A DNA stretch of 35,417 nt, taken from assembly GCA_913778765.1 (NCBI GenBank), contig CAJYXO010000276.1, positions 1-35,417 on the forward strand. The letters are read 5' to 3'. Under the pieces are notes generated by a model that ran no database searches, was not told the DNA's origin, and was given only the letters and a program-made list of their open reading frames with translations. Made by a program: the position numbers and the translations under genes. Of the stretch, positions 18,555 through 27,132 are shown one piece after another. Positions within the stretch are counted from its first letter, which is position 1. Each line of letters opens with the position of its first letter. Source of the stretch: an uncultured Massilia sp. Lineage in GTDB: Bacteria; Pseudomonadota; Gammaproteobacteria; Burkholderiales; Burkholderiaceae_D.

Positions 18555-19957
18555 GGTTTCCTCGGTACGTAGTGATAAGTGCGGACGCTGTATTTGATGT
18601 CGATCGCCGGGTTGTTCAGCAGGCGGATCATCTCGGCCCCGGCCAGCAGGGTCGGGCCGTAGCCGTGCAGCGCGGCCGCGCTGACCGGACGGTTGTAGTA
18701 ATAGACCTGGTCGCCGGCGAAGGTGGTGCCGACGCAAGTGCCTTCGACCTGGCCCCCCTCGCCGATGCGGGTGGAGAGGCCGGCCCATCCGGCCTGGGCG
18801 ATCGAGCCGTAGGTGACGGGGCTGATCCAGCCTTCGTTGACGGCGTGGGCCAGCACGTAGACGAAGATCGCGCTGGCGGAGGTCTCGAGGTAGGAGTCGT
18901 TGCGGTCGATCATCTGGTGCCACAGGCCGCTGCCGGACTGCAGCTGGGCGATGCCGCGCAGGCTCTTGCGCAGCTGTTCCAGCACTTTCGGGTAGCCCGG
19001 ATGGTCCTTCGGCAGCACGTCGAGCAGGTCGGACATCGACAGCACCGCCCAGCCGTTCGCGCGCGCCCAGTAGAACTGCGGCGCGTCGGGATTGTCGGCG
19101 TTCCAGCCGTGGGTGTAGAGGCCGGACTGCGGATTGAACAGGTAGCCCGACATCTGCAATACGTTCCGCACCGCGTCGTCGTAGTAAGCCTGGCGCCCCG
19201 TCATGCGTCCCAGTTCGGCCAGCGCCGGAATCCCCATGTACATGTCGTCGGCCCACAGCGACACCGCCTGCGGGCGCTGGCGCGCGAGGGTGCCGTCGGG
19301 CAGGCGGAACTGGCCCTTCGCGACCCAGTCGCCGCAGACCTCGATCTGGCTTGCGAGGTCCGGGCCGACGTGGGCGCGGCGCGCGCGCATCATGGCCGCG
19401 CACATGGCGCCGGCGTCGTCCAGTGAATGCGGCGCGAGGAAGCGCGCGAAGCTGTTGGCGCGGTCCAGGTGATAGCGTGCCTCCTGGGCGCGGAAATAGG
19501 GCAGGCGCGCGGCGAAGAAATCGAAGTGGCGCGCCGTGAAATCGCTGAAGCGCCGGTCGCCGGTGGCCTTCGCAGCCTTCAGCATGCCGGCGTGGACCAC
19601 GCCCATTTCATACACCTGCAGACCGAAGTCCATCCCGGTGGTCGGGACGATGGCATCCTGCGCTGGGGTCGTGAAATCCGTGATCTCGGCGCCGCTGGCC
19701 TTGTGCACCACGCGGGTCGGGGTCTGGGCGTCGAGAAAGGCGCGGATGCGCTGCAGGCTGGCCGCGATCTCGGCGGCGACCGGCTTCCTGTAGGGGACCG
19801 GGTAGGTCCCTTCGGCGGGATCGCTGCTGCTCTTGTTGTCGGGATTGCGGTAAGGGCCGTCCGCGTGGACGGGCGTGCTCAGGACGGCCATGGCCGCCAG
19901 CGCAACCAGGGTGCGCGCGGCGCGTGATGTGCTTGGTGGGGTCACCGTCGTCTCCAT
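18551..19957 (-). CDS. GH105 unsaturated rhamnogalacturonyl/glucuronyl hydrolase
   Basis: A 468-residue GH105 (YteR/RhiN-like) enzyme with an N-terminal signal peptide ending near TPVHA. Members remove the 4,5-unsaturated uronic acid that pectate or rhamnogalacturonan lyases leave at the non-reducing end. Family marks are SLWADDMYMGIP (234-243, with the likely catalytic Asp at 237), the HGWNADNPDAPQFYWARANGWAV-type core near residue 290, and SASAIFVYVLAHAV near 370. No pectate lyase lies in this window, so the unsaturated substrate must come from enzymes encoded elsewhere. The ATG at 19957 has little ribosome-binding sequence, only about 20 bases after the predicted transcript start. First gene of the unit with DUF4861. 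Confidence 0.9.
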   Translation of the reverse strand: METTVTPPSTSRAARTLVALAAMAVLSTPVHADGPYRNPDNKSSSDPAEGTYPVPYRKPVAAEIAASLQRIRAFLDAQTPTRVVHKASGAEITDFTTPAQDAIVPTTGMDFGLQVYEMGVVHAGMLKAAKATGDRRFSDFTARHFDFFAARLPYFRAQEARYHLDRANSFARFLAPHSLDDAGAMCAAMMRARRAHVGPDLASQIEVCGDWVAKGQFRLPDGTLARQRPQAVSLWADDMYMGIPALAELGRMTGRQAYYDDAVRNVLQMSGYLFNPQSGLYTHGWNADNPDAPQFYWARANGWAVLSMSDLLDVLPKDHPGYPKVLEQLRKSLRGIAQLQSGSGLWHQMIDRNDSYLETSASAIFVYVLAHAVNEGWISPVTYGSIAQAGWAGLSTRIGEGGQVEGTCVGTTFAGDQVYYYNRPVSAAALHGYGPTLLAGAEMIRLLNNPAIDIKYSVRTYHYVPRKP

Positions 19958-19973
19958 GATGTTTGATTTTTTT

Positions 19974-20012
19974 TGGTAGGACCATTCTATGGTGGTCCTA
20001 CCACTTATGCAA
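19974..20012 (-). promoter_or_regulatory. Promoter with paired GntR-type operators for GH105-DUF4861
   Basis: On the minus strand, TTGCAT (20007-20012) and TAGAAT (19984-19989) form -35 and -10 boxes with a 17-base spacer. TGGTCCTACCA (19993-20003) lies in the spacer, and TGGTAGGACCA (19974-19984) covers the end of the -10 and the start site. The two are exact reverse complements of each other, so the arms form a perfect inverted repeat. Centres are 19 bases apart, as in the receptor promoter, and the CATTCTA joint between the sites is shared. The site also lies upstream of the divergent esterase gene. Confidence 0.72.
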
Positions 20013-20014
20013 GG

Positions 20015-20049
20015 TGGACTAGCCGCAGCCTCGGGCAGCGTGGCATACT
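20015..20049 (+). promoter_or_regulatory. Candidate promoter and degenerate operator of the esterase gene
   Basis: CATACT (20044-20049) preceded by TGG could be an extended -10 element 21 bases before the esterase ATG. TGGACTAGCCG (20015-20025) differs by two bases from TGGACTAACCA in the gntR promoter region. It would overlap the -35 region of this promoter. Pattern evidence only. Confidence 0.35.
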
Positions 20050-20069
20050 TGCCCGACGGAGGAGACAGA

Positions 20070-21050
20070 ATGAGGAAGATCCATATTCACGCCGGCATGA
20101 CGGCGATGCTGGTGCTGGGCGCCCACGCCGGTGCGCAGGCGCCCGTTCCCGCGCCGGAGAGCTACACGGCGCAGACCACCTACGCGAAGCTGGCCAGGAC
20201 TTATCCCTTCATCCGCATCGCCCGCAGCGAGGCGCCGCCGTCGGTGCGCGCGCTGACCGGGATCACCTATGCGCAGCGTGGCGCGCGTGCGCTGCAGCTG
20301 GACCTTTACCTGCCGGCGCATCCGCCGGCCGGAAAGGCCCCGGGCATCGTGTTGGTGCACGGCGGTGGCTGGCGCGCCGGCGTGCGCGCCAACTTCGCGC
20401 CGATGGCGATCCGCCTGGCCGAACGCGGCTATGCGGCGGCCACCATCAGCTACAGGCTCTCGCCCGAGGCCCTGTACCCGGCCGCGGTGCAGGATGCGCG
20501 CGCCGCGGTACGCTGGATGCGTACGCATGCGGCCGACCATGGCATCGACCCTGCGAAGATCGCGATCGGCGGCGGCTCGGCCGGCGGGCAGATCGCGGCG
20601 CTGGCCGGCGTCACCGACGGTTTGTCGCGCTTCGATCCCGATGGCGGGCCCGGCGCGGCGAGCAGCGGCGTGCAGGCGATCGTCAACATCGACGGCCTGT
20701 CCGACTTCACCTCGGCGGCTGCGCGCAGGTACGAGGACGACCCGGCCAAACAGCCATCCTCGGCCGGGGCCTGGTTCGGCGGGCGCTATGCGGAGAAGGA
20801 AGCCTCGTGGCGCGAGGCCTCGCCGCTGTTCTACGTGAACGCGAAGACGCCGCCCATCCTGTTCATCGGCAGCGGGCAGGCGCGGTTTTCGGTCGGACGC
20901 GAGGAGATGGTGGCGCGGATGGGCGAAGCCGGCGTGCCGAGCCGCGTGGTGGTGCTGCCGGCGACGCCGCACAGTTTCTGGCTGTTCGAGCCCTGGCTGG
21001 CGCCGACCGTGGAGACCACGGTGAAATTTTTGGACGACTACCTGAAATAG
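20070..21050 (+). CDS. Exported alpha/beta hydrolase (pectin-associated esterase)
   Basis: A 326-residue serine hydrolase with a signal peptide ending near AHAGAQA. It has the oxyanion-hole motif VLVHGGGW (94-101), the nucleophile elbow GGGSAGGQ (Ser170) and a C-terminal PHSFWLF histidine (about 301). This is the arrangement of BD-FAE/hormone-sensitive-lipase-like carbohydrate esterases. The usual Asp after the sixth strand is not at its normal place, where the sequence reads FIGSGQARFSVGREE, so the acid may be one of the glutamates. Acetyl or feruloyl removal from pectin is inferred from the neighbours. I chose the ATG at 20070 for its GGAGGAG site and signal peptide; an upstream ATG at 19989 lies inside the opposing promoter. 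Confidence 0.82.
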   Translation: MRKIHIHAGMTAMLVLGAHAGAQAPVPAPESYTAQTTYAKLARTYPFIRIARSEAPPSVRALTGITYAQRGARALQLDLYLPAHPPAGKAPGIVLVHGGGWRAGVRANFAPMAIRLAERGYAAATISYRLSPEALYPAAVQDARAAVRWMRTHAADHGIDPAKIAIGGGSAGGQIAALAGVTDGLSRFDPDGGPGAASSGVQAIVNIDGLSDFTSAAARRYEDDPAKQPSSAGAWFGGRYAEKEASWREASPLFYVNAKTPPILFIGSGQARFSVGREEMVARMGEAGVPSRVVVLPATPHSFWLFEPWLAPTVETTVKFLDDYLK

Positions 21051-21053
21051 ATA

Positions 21054-21152
21054 CGTCGTTCCCGCGATGCCGAGGCACTGATCGCGCGGCGTATGGATTC
21101 CCGCTTTCGCGGGAATGACGTGCTGGCTTTCGGGGATGACGTGCTGGCTTAC
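21054..21152. repeat. Intergenic dyad repeat with a short tandem duplication
   Basis: Outer arms CGTCGTTCCCGCG (21054-21066) and CGCGGGAATGACG (21108-21120) pair at 12 of 13 positions. An inner hairpin ATTCCCGC-TTTC-GCGGGAAT occupies 21097-21116. A 21-base unit then repeats in tandem (21111-21131 and 21132-21152) with two differences. It fills the gap between convergent esterase and gntR genes. The CGTCGTTCCCGCG core also begins the element at 35109-35196, and this type of sequence is a widespread dispersed intergenic repeat in proteobacteria. Confidence 0.7.
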
Positions 21153-21156
21153 TGGC

Positions 21157-21855
21157 TCAGCCGCGCGAGAACGTGCGCGTGACGCGATCCAGGTGATTGC
21201 GCATCGCCGCCTTCGCGCCGGCCACGTCGTGCGAGGCGATCGCCGTCAGGATGTTGCGGTGGTCGAGCAGGGTCTGCTGGCGCAGTTCCTCGGTCTGGAA
21301 GTGTTCCTTCAGTTTGTGCCACAGGGTGCCGCGCTGGGCCCACAGGTATTCGATGACGCCGGTCAGCGCGCTGTTGCCGCTGGCGCGGGCGATCGCCAAA
21401 TGGAAGTTGCGGTCGGCGGATTCGCTGTCGCTGCTGTGTTCGTGGTGCTGTTCCATCTGCTCGACGGCGACCAGGATGGCGTCGATGTTGGCGGCGGTGG
21501 CGTACTTCGCCGCCAGGCCGGCCACCTCGACTTCGATCAGGCGCCGCGCCGCCAGCACCTCGAAAGGACCGGGACCGGCGGCCGAGCCGTCGGTCTTGGG
21601 CGTCGCCTGTTCGCTCACGTACACGCCGGAGCCGCCGCGCACCTCGACCACGCCGCCCAGTTCGAGGGCGATCAGGGCTTCGCGCAGGGAGGTGCGGCTG
21701 ACGCCCAGCTTGGTCGCCAGGTCGCGCTCGGCGGGCAGGCGCTCGCCCGGCCGGATGTTCTCTTCCCGGATCAGCTCCTCGATGCGCGCGGACACGACCC
21801 GATACAGTCGCGGCTCGGTCGACAGGATCTCGTTCGGCGCGGTAGCTCTTTTCAT
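21157..21855 (-). CDS. GntR family transcriptional regulator, FadR/FCD subfamily
   Basis: A 232-residue regulator. The N-terminal winged helix (about 15-80) has the GntR pattern IRPGERLPAERDLATKLGVSRTSLREAL-like followed by LELGGVVEVRGGSGVYV. The FCD ligand domain (about 95-225) has the probable metal ligands Asp148, His152 (ADRNFHLAI), His199 (LDHRNILTAI) and His221 (MRNHL). FCD regulators respond to small carboxylates, and relatives control hexuronate genes (UxuR/ExuR). It closes the pectin locus, and TGGT-N3-(A/T)CCA dyads precede three local units, so it is most likely the local repressor. Ribosome binding site is weak. Convergent with the esterase. Confidence 0.92.
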   Translation of the reverse strand: MKRATAPNEILSTEPRLYRVVSARIEELIREENIRPGERLPAERDLATKLGVSRTSLREALIALELGGVVEVRGGSGVYVSEQATPKTDGSAAGPGPFEVLAARRLIEVEVAGLAAKYATAANIDAILVAVEQMEQHHEHSSDSESADRNFHLAIARASGNSALTGVIEYLWAQRGTLWHKLKEHFQTEELRQQTLLDHRNILTAIASHDVAGAKAAMRNHLDRVTRTFSRG

Positions 21856-21899
21856 TGCGGTGGTCGTCCAGGAAAGTTGGTGGCAGGTGCCAGATGCGC

Positions 21900-21940
21900 A
21901 TATTAGTTGGCAACTGTTAATGTTGCAAGTGGACTAACCA
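21900..21940 (-). promoter_or_regulatory. Candidate gntR promoter with an operator just upstream
   Basis: On the minus strand, TTGCAA (21923-21928) and TAATAT (21900-21905) are 17 bases apart, a plausible sigma-70 promoter 45 bases before the gntR ATG. TGGTTAGTCCA, read on the minus strand (21930-21940), abuts the -35. It matches the TGGTCAGTCCA site at the receptor promoter at ten of eleven positions. An 11-bp palindrome AGTTGGCAACT (21905-21915) touches the -10. Autoregulation is inferred. Confidence 0.55.
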
Positions 21941-21979
21941 ATCATGCGCCCGGCATGGCCACCCTGGCCGGCTTACGTC

Positions 21980-23446
<1,467 letters not shown>

Positions 23447-23582
23447 GTCGTGTTCATTCCAAGAGTTGAAGAGGGCGCTGGGCCGGCAACCTCGATACGG
23501 TAGCAGAAGGACAGCGGATGCGCTTGGGCAGGCCGGCTTGTGGCCGGCGTCATCCGCGGATCGGCGGACGGCGCGCAGGGTC

Positions 23583-23610
23583 TTGCATTGTCAATTGCAT
23601 AGCTTACAAT
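23583..23610 (+). promoter_or_regulatory. Candidate sigma-70 promoter of the DMT transporter
   Basis: TTGCAT (23583-23588) and TACAAT (23605-23610) are 16 bases apart, and the predicted start would give a leader of about 18 bases before the ATG at 23635. TACAAT matches the consensus at five of six. The region is clearly richer in A+T than its surroundings. Confidence 0.55.
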
Positions 23611-23634
23611 CTGAGCGCGATTTAGGGAATAACC

Positions 23635-24525
23635 ATGAACAAGCATGTACGGGGCGCGATGTCCGCCGTGCCGCGGCCGGCGCTTGCCGTGTCCGGCCTG
23701 ACGGCGGTGGCGATGCTGGCCTTTGCCGCCAACTCCCTGCTGTGCCGGCTCGCGCTGCAGCAAAACCACATCGACCCGGCCAGCTTCGGCGCGGTCCGGC
23801 TGGCCTCCGGCGCCCTGGTGCTGGCCTGCGTCATGCGCGGCAAGCGGCAGGGGCGGTCCGGCCGCGGCGACTGGCGCGCGGCGCTTTTCCTGTTCGCCTA
23901 CGTGGCGCTGTTTTCGTTTGCCTATGTTTCGCTGGCGGCCGGCACCGGTGCGCTGATCCTGTTCGGCAGCGTGCAGCTGACCATGCTCGCGGCCGGGCTG
24001 CTGGCCGGCGAGCGCTTCACGCTCCTGGGCTGGCTGGGCATGCTGTCCGCGCTGCTCGGGCTGGCCGTGCTGCTGCTGCCCGGGGCCGCCGCGCCTTCGT
24101 TGGCCGGCGCCGTGCTGATGGCGGGGGCGGGCGCGGCCTGGGGCGGCTATTCGCTGCGCGGCCGCGGCGGCGCCGACCCGCTGGCGGCCACCGGCGCCAG
24201 CTTCCTGCGCGCGGCGCCGCTGGGCATCCTGCTGGCGCTGCTGTTCGCGGCGCGCGCACACGCCGACGCCCGCGGGGTGGGGCTGGCGGTGGCGTCGGGC
24301 GCCTTGACCTCGGGTCTGGGCTATGTCGTGTGGTATGCGGCGCTGCGCCACTTGAGCGCGTTGCGGGCGGCCGTGGTGCAGCTGTCGGTGCCGCCGATCG
24401 CGGCCTTCGGCGGGGTGCTGCTGCTGGGCGAGGCCTTCAGCTTGCGGCTGGGACTGGCGTCGCTGGCGGTCATCGGCGGGATCGCGCTGGTGCTCGGCAG
24501 CCGGAATGCGCGCCGCCGGGCGTGA
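23635..24525 (+). CDS. DMT superfamily EamA transporter
   Basis: A 296-residue protein with about ten hydrophobic segments in two EamA halves (about 15-140 and 155-290). The start of each half shows the family pattern: FAANSLLCRLALQQNHIDPASFGAVRLASGAL-like, then GAAWGGYSLRGRGG. The last third has LTSGLGYVVWYAALRHLSALRAAVVQLSVPPIAAFGGVLLLGEAF, typical of the C-terminal EamA repeat. Such proteins export amino acids, nucleobases or other metabolites; the substrate is unknown here. The ATG at 23635 has an AGGGA site. The gene ends inside its own terminator hairpin. Confidence 0.9.
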   Translation: MNKHVRGAMSAVPRPALAVSGLTAVAMLAFAANSLLCRLALQQNHIDPASFGAVRLASGALVLACVMRGKRQGRSGRGDWRAALFLFAYVALFSFAYVSLAAGTGALILFGSVQLTMLAAGLLAGERFTLLGWLGMLSALLGLAVLLLPGAAAPSLAGAVLMAGAGAAWGGYSLRGRGGADPLAATGASFLRAAPLGILLALLFAARAHADARGVGLAVASGALTSGLGYVVWYAALRHLSALRAAVVQLSVPPIAAFGGVLLLGEAFSLRLGLASLAVIGGIALVLGSRNARRRA

Positions 24526-24544
24526 CGGCCCGGGGCGCTTTTTT
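24510..24544 (+). terminator. Intrinsic terminator of the DMT transporter gene
   Basis: GCGCCGCCGGGC (24510-24521) pairs with GCCCGGGGCGC (24528-24538) with one bulged G and a six-base loop, followed by six T (24539-24544). The stop codon lies in the loop region, so the stem begins within the coding sequence. Confidence 0.88.
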
Positions 24545-24680
24545 GATCGGTTAATTTGCAACTAACCGACAAGCGGCGCAAGGACAAGACGAAACCCCGG
24601 CCACCAGCGCGCCCGGGGCAGGCCGACTCAACAGTAGGGCGAGGCGGTGCAACGCGGCCATGGGGACCGTATTGGATGCT

Positions 24681-25682
24681 CTACGCATTCCCGGGGCGCT
24701 TTTTTAGAAACGATGCAAACGATTCGACCGGGCCTTCCAGCAGCTCCGGATCGAGCGAAAACATGGCCCAGTAATACAGCTCGCGTCCATGGCAGGTCTG
24801 GGCCGGCGAGGTGAAGCGGTGCCACTCCTTGTGCCGCACCGCCGAGTACATGCCGTCGCCGTCGCTGAAGTTCGGCACGACGCGGCGCTGCTCGAGCGCT
24901 TCCAGCAGCGAACGCGGGGCGCCGCCGTCGAGCGCGATCTCGAACTGGGCGTTCATGGTCTGCTCGGTTTCCACCGCCAGCAGCCAGGGCCGGGCGTCGC
25001 GGTCGTACATCAGGAAGCCGGGCGGGGTCTTGAACAGGTAGTGCTCGACGATCCTGTGGCGCGCGCCCAGCTCGCGCACCAGGCCGCAGATGGCCGGGTC
25101 GTTGACGAAGCTGTAGTCGTGCAGCGCGAGCAGCATGCGCAGGGCCTCGGACTGGGCCAGGAAATAGCCTTCCTGGAGTTCGGTGAGTTCGGCTTCCAGG
25201 CGGTCGAGGGCGTGGGCGTCGCTCTTGCGCACGTAGCGGTCGATCAGGCCGCGGTTGAAGGCGTCGATCGCGACCCGTTCGTCGGCGACCCCGGTCAGCA
25301 GGATCTTCCGGCACGGCAGGTCGCGCACCGCCTCGCAGAACTGGATGCCGTCCATGCCCGGCATCGCGTAGTCGACCACCAGCACCGACGGCGTCATGAA
25401 GCGCTGGGCATGGCGGCGTACCCCGCACACCTGTTCGATGTGCAGGGCGATGTTGTAGGGCTGGGGCGCGAGGGTGTAGGTGTCGACGCTGGGCGACAGC
25501 AGCCCGGCCAGGGCCGCGGGCGCGGCGCCGTGCTCGCGCAGCCAGGCGATGGCGGCGCCGGTGTCGGAAAAGCCGATGCTGGGGAAGGCGGGACCGAGCT
25601 GGAAGCGCAGGCTGTGCAGGAAGCTGGGGCTGTCGTCGACCAGGACGGTCATGGTCGGATGCTGGTAGATCGGGAGATTCAT
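24681..25682 (-). CDS. Response regulator with enlarged receiver and unknown output domain (LqsR/JqsR-like)
   Basis: A 333-residue response regulator. The receiver has acidic residues Asp16-Asp17 (VLVDDSP), the phospho-acceptor Asp104 (VLVVDYAMPGMDG), Thr130 (LLTGVAD) and Lys153 (RYVRKSD). Asp17 to Asp104 spans 87 residues against about 44 in CheY, so roughly 40 residues are inserted. The C-terminal part (about 165-333) shows no DNA-binding, GGDEF or EAL motif that I recognise. Next to a membrane kinase and a CqsA-type synthase, it corresponds by position to LqsR of Legionella or JqsR of Janthinobacterium. The start overlaps the kinase stop (ATGA), so the pair is translationally coupled. A GAGG site precedes the ATG. 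Confidence 0.82.
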   Translation of the reverse strand: MNLPIYQHPTMTVLVDDSPSFLHSLRFQLGPAFPSIGFSDTGAAIAWLREHGAAPAALAGLLSPSVDTYTLAPQPYNIALHIEQVCGVRRHAQRFMTPSVLVVDYAMPGMDGIQFCEAVRDLPCRKILLTGVADERVAIDAFNRGLIDRYVRKSDAHALDRLEAELTELQEGYFLAQSEALRMLLALHDYSFVNDPAICGLVRELGARHRIVEHYLFKTPPGFLMYDRDARPWLLAVETEQTMNAQFEIALDGGAPRSLLEALEQRRVVPNFSDGDGMYSAVRHKEWHRFTSPAQTCHGRELYYWAMFSLDPELLEGPVESFASFLKKRPGNA

Positions 25683-27049
25683 GGTATGCCTCGGTCAGCG
25701 GTGGTTCCGGGTGCGCCCGGAACCGGTAGAGCAGCGCTGGTGTCCCCGGCCGGCATGCGGCGCGCGGGTGGGAACTCCAGCGCGAAAACGGTGTAGACCT
25801 GCTCGCGCGAGCGGCAGCGGATCCTGGCGTGCCAGGCGTGGAGGATGTCCTTGCACAGGGCCAGGCCGATGCCCGCGCCGGTGTTCGGCGGCCAGGAGTA
25901 GAAGCGCTCGAAGATGTAGGGCAGCTGCCTGGCCGCGATGCCGCAGCCGCTGTCCATCAGCAGCAGGCGCGGACGGCGGCGCGCGCCGTCGACGACGATC
26001 CGCACCTTGCCCTTGCCGGCGCGCTGCAGCGCCTTCAAGGCGTTGCGCAGCAGGTTCAGGAGCACCACCACGCCCAGCTCCTCGCGCCCCATGAAGCTGA
26101 AGTCGCGGCGCACCACCACGCTGACCTGGCGCCGCAGTTCTTCGGTGGCGAAGGGATAGCGCTCGATCACGGCATGCACCATCGCCGCCATCGAGACCCG
26201 CTCGGTGGGCGCCATCTGCTGGTTCATCGCCGCCGCCGACAGCAGGAACAGGTCGATCATCTGGTTCATGTGGCGCACTTCGAAGCCGATGCGGGCCAGC
26301 GCATCCGCCATGCCGGCCTGCTGCCCGGCGCCGTCGGCGCCATCGCCCCAGCCCCTGGCGGCGCGCTCGATCCCGCGCACGTTGGCGGCGATCGAGATCA
26401 GCGGCGTGCGCAGCTCGTGCGACACCATGCCCAGCGCCTGCGCCATGCCGGCCAGCTTTTCGCGTGACAGCACCCGCCGTCCGATCTTGGTCAGCGCCAC
26501 GATGACGATCGTGAACACATAGATCGGGGCCTGCTCGAGCGCCACCGGAAACGCATGGAAGCCGCGCGCGGCGGCGTCGTCGTACCCGACCAGCATATAC
26601 AGGATGCATGCGGCCAGGGCGCCGGTGCTGCAGGAAGCCAGCGCCCACAGCGAATCGAACTGGAACAGCAGGATCAGCGACAGCAGCAGCGATTCGCCCC
26701 ACACCGCCGAGCCCTGGTTCATCAGGAACATGAAGCTGAAGAAGAAGGGCATCACGTAGGTGACGCTGACGAATTCGTAAACCCGCAGCCAATTTCCCTT
26801 GATCTTGCGCGGGAACAATAATGCCGGCAGGCATAGCGCAACACCGAGCACGCGAAGCGTTCCGCTCTCGAACTTTTGGGGGAACCAAGCTGTCCAGATG
26901 AGGTAGTACAGGGGCATGCCGAGACAGCCGACCCAGGCCAGGAAATGCAGGCGCAGGATCGCGTGCTCGCGCTGCTGGTCCTGGCGCAGCAGCCATGCCA
27001 GCAGGGCGGGCCGGGTCAGGTGCAAGCGCGCCCTGATCGGCGCACTCAT
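25679..27049 (-). CDS. Membrane sensor histidine kinase (CqsS/LqsS/JqsK-like)
   Basis: A 456-residue sensor kinase. Residues about 32-190 are hydrophobic, consistent with six membrane segments and little periplasmic sequence, as in CqsS and LqsS. The kinase core has MVSHELRTPLISI (His211), the N-box LLNLLRNALKAL, the G1 box LLMDSGCGI, the F-box IFERFYSW and the G2 box TGAGIGLALCKDIL. There is no receiver on the chain; it is supplied by the overlapping downstream gene. I chose the ATG at 27049 (AGGAG, 10-base spacing). A GTG at 27082 with a GGGAG site at 7 bases is a serious alternative, giving 467 residues. Divergent from the signal synthase gene, it probably senses the alpha-hydroxyketone made by it. 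Confidence 0.85.
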   Translation of the reverse strand: MSAPIRARLHLTRPALLAWLLRQDQQREHAILRLHFLAWVGCLGMPLYYLIWTAWFPQKFESGTLRVLGVALCLPALLFPRKIKGNWLRVYEFVSVTYVMPFFFSFMFLMNQGSAVWGESLLLSLILLFQFDSLWALASCSTGALAACILYMLVGYDDAAARGFHAFPVALEQAPIYVFTIVIVALTKIGRRVLSREKLAGMAQALGMVSHELRTPLISIAANVRGIERAARGWGDGADGAGQQAGMADALARIGFEVRHMNQMIDLFLLSAAAMNQQMAPTERVSMAAMVHAVIERYPFATEELRRQVSVVVRRDFSFMGREELGVVVLLNLLRNALKALQRAGKGKVRIVVDGARRRPRLLLMDSGCGIAARQLPYIFERFYSWPPNTGAGIGLALCKDILHAWHARIRCRSREQVYTVFALEFPPARRMPAGDTSAALPVPGAPGTTADRGIP

Positions 27050-27132
27050 GGTCGCGACGCTCCTGTACAGCAGATTCTTCACGCAATGACTCCCGGTCGT
27101 AGACCGTCTGTTTTCATTACTTGCCAATTCGA

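Noticed and set aside
19989..20069. Upstream ATG at 19989 for the esterase gene
   Set aside because: It lies within the -10/operator region of the divergent GH105 promoter and would mask the signal peptide; GGAGGAG precedes the ATG at 20070.
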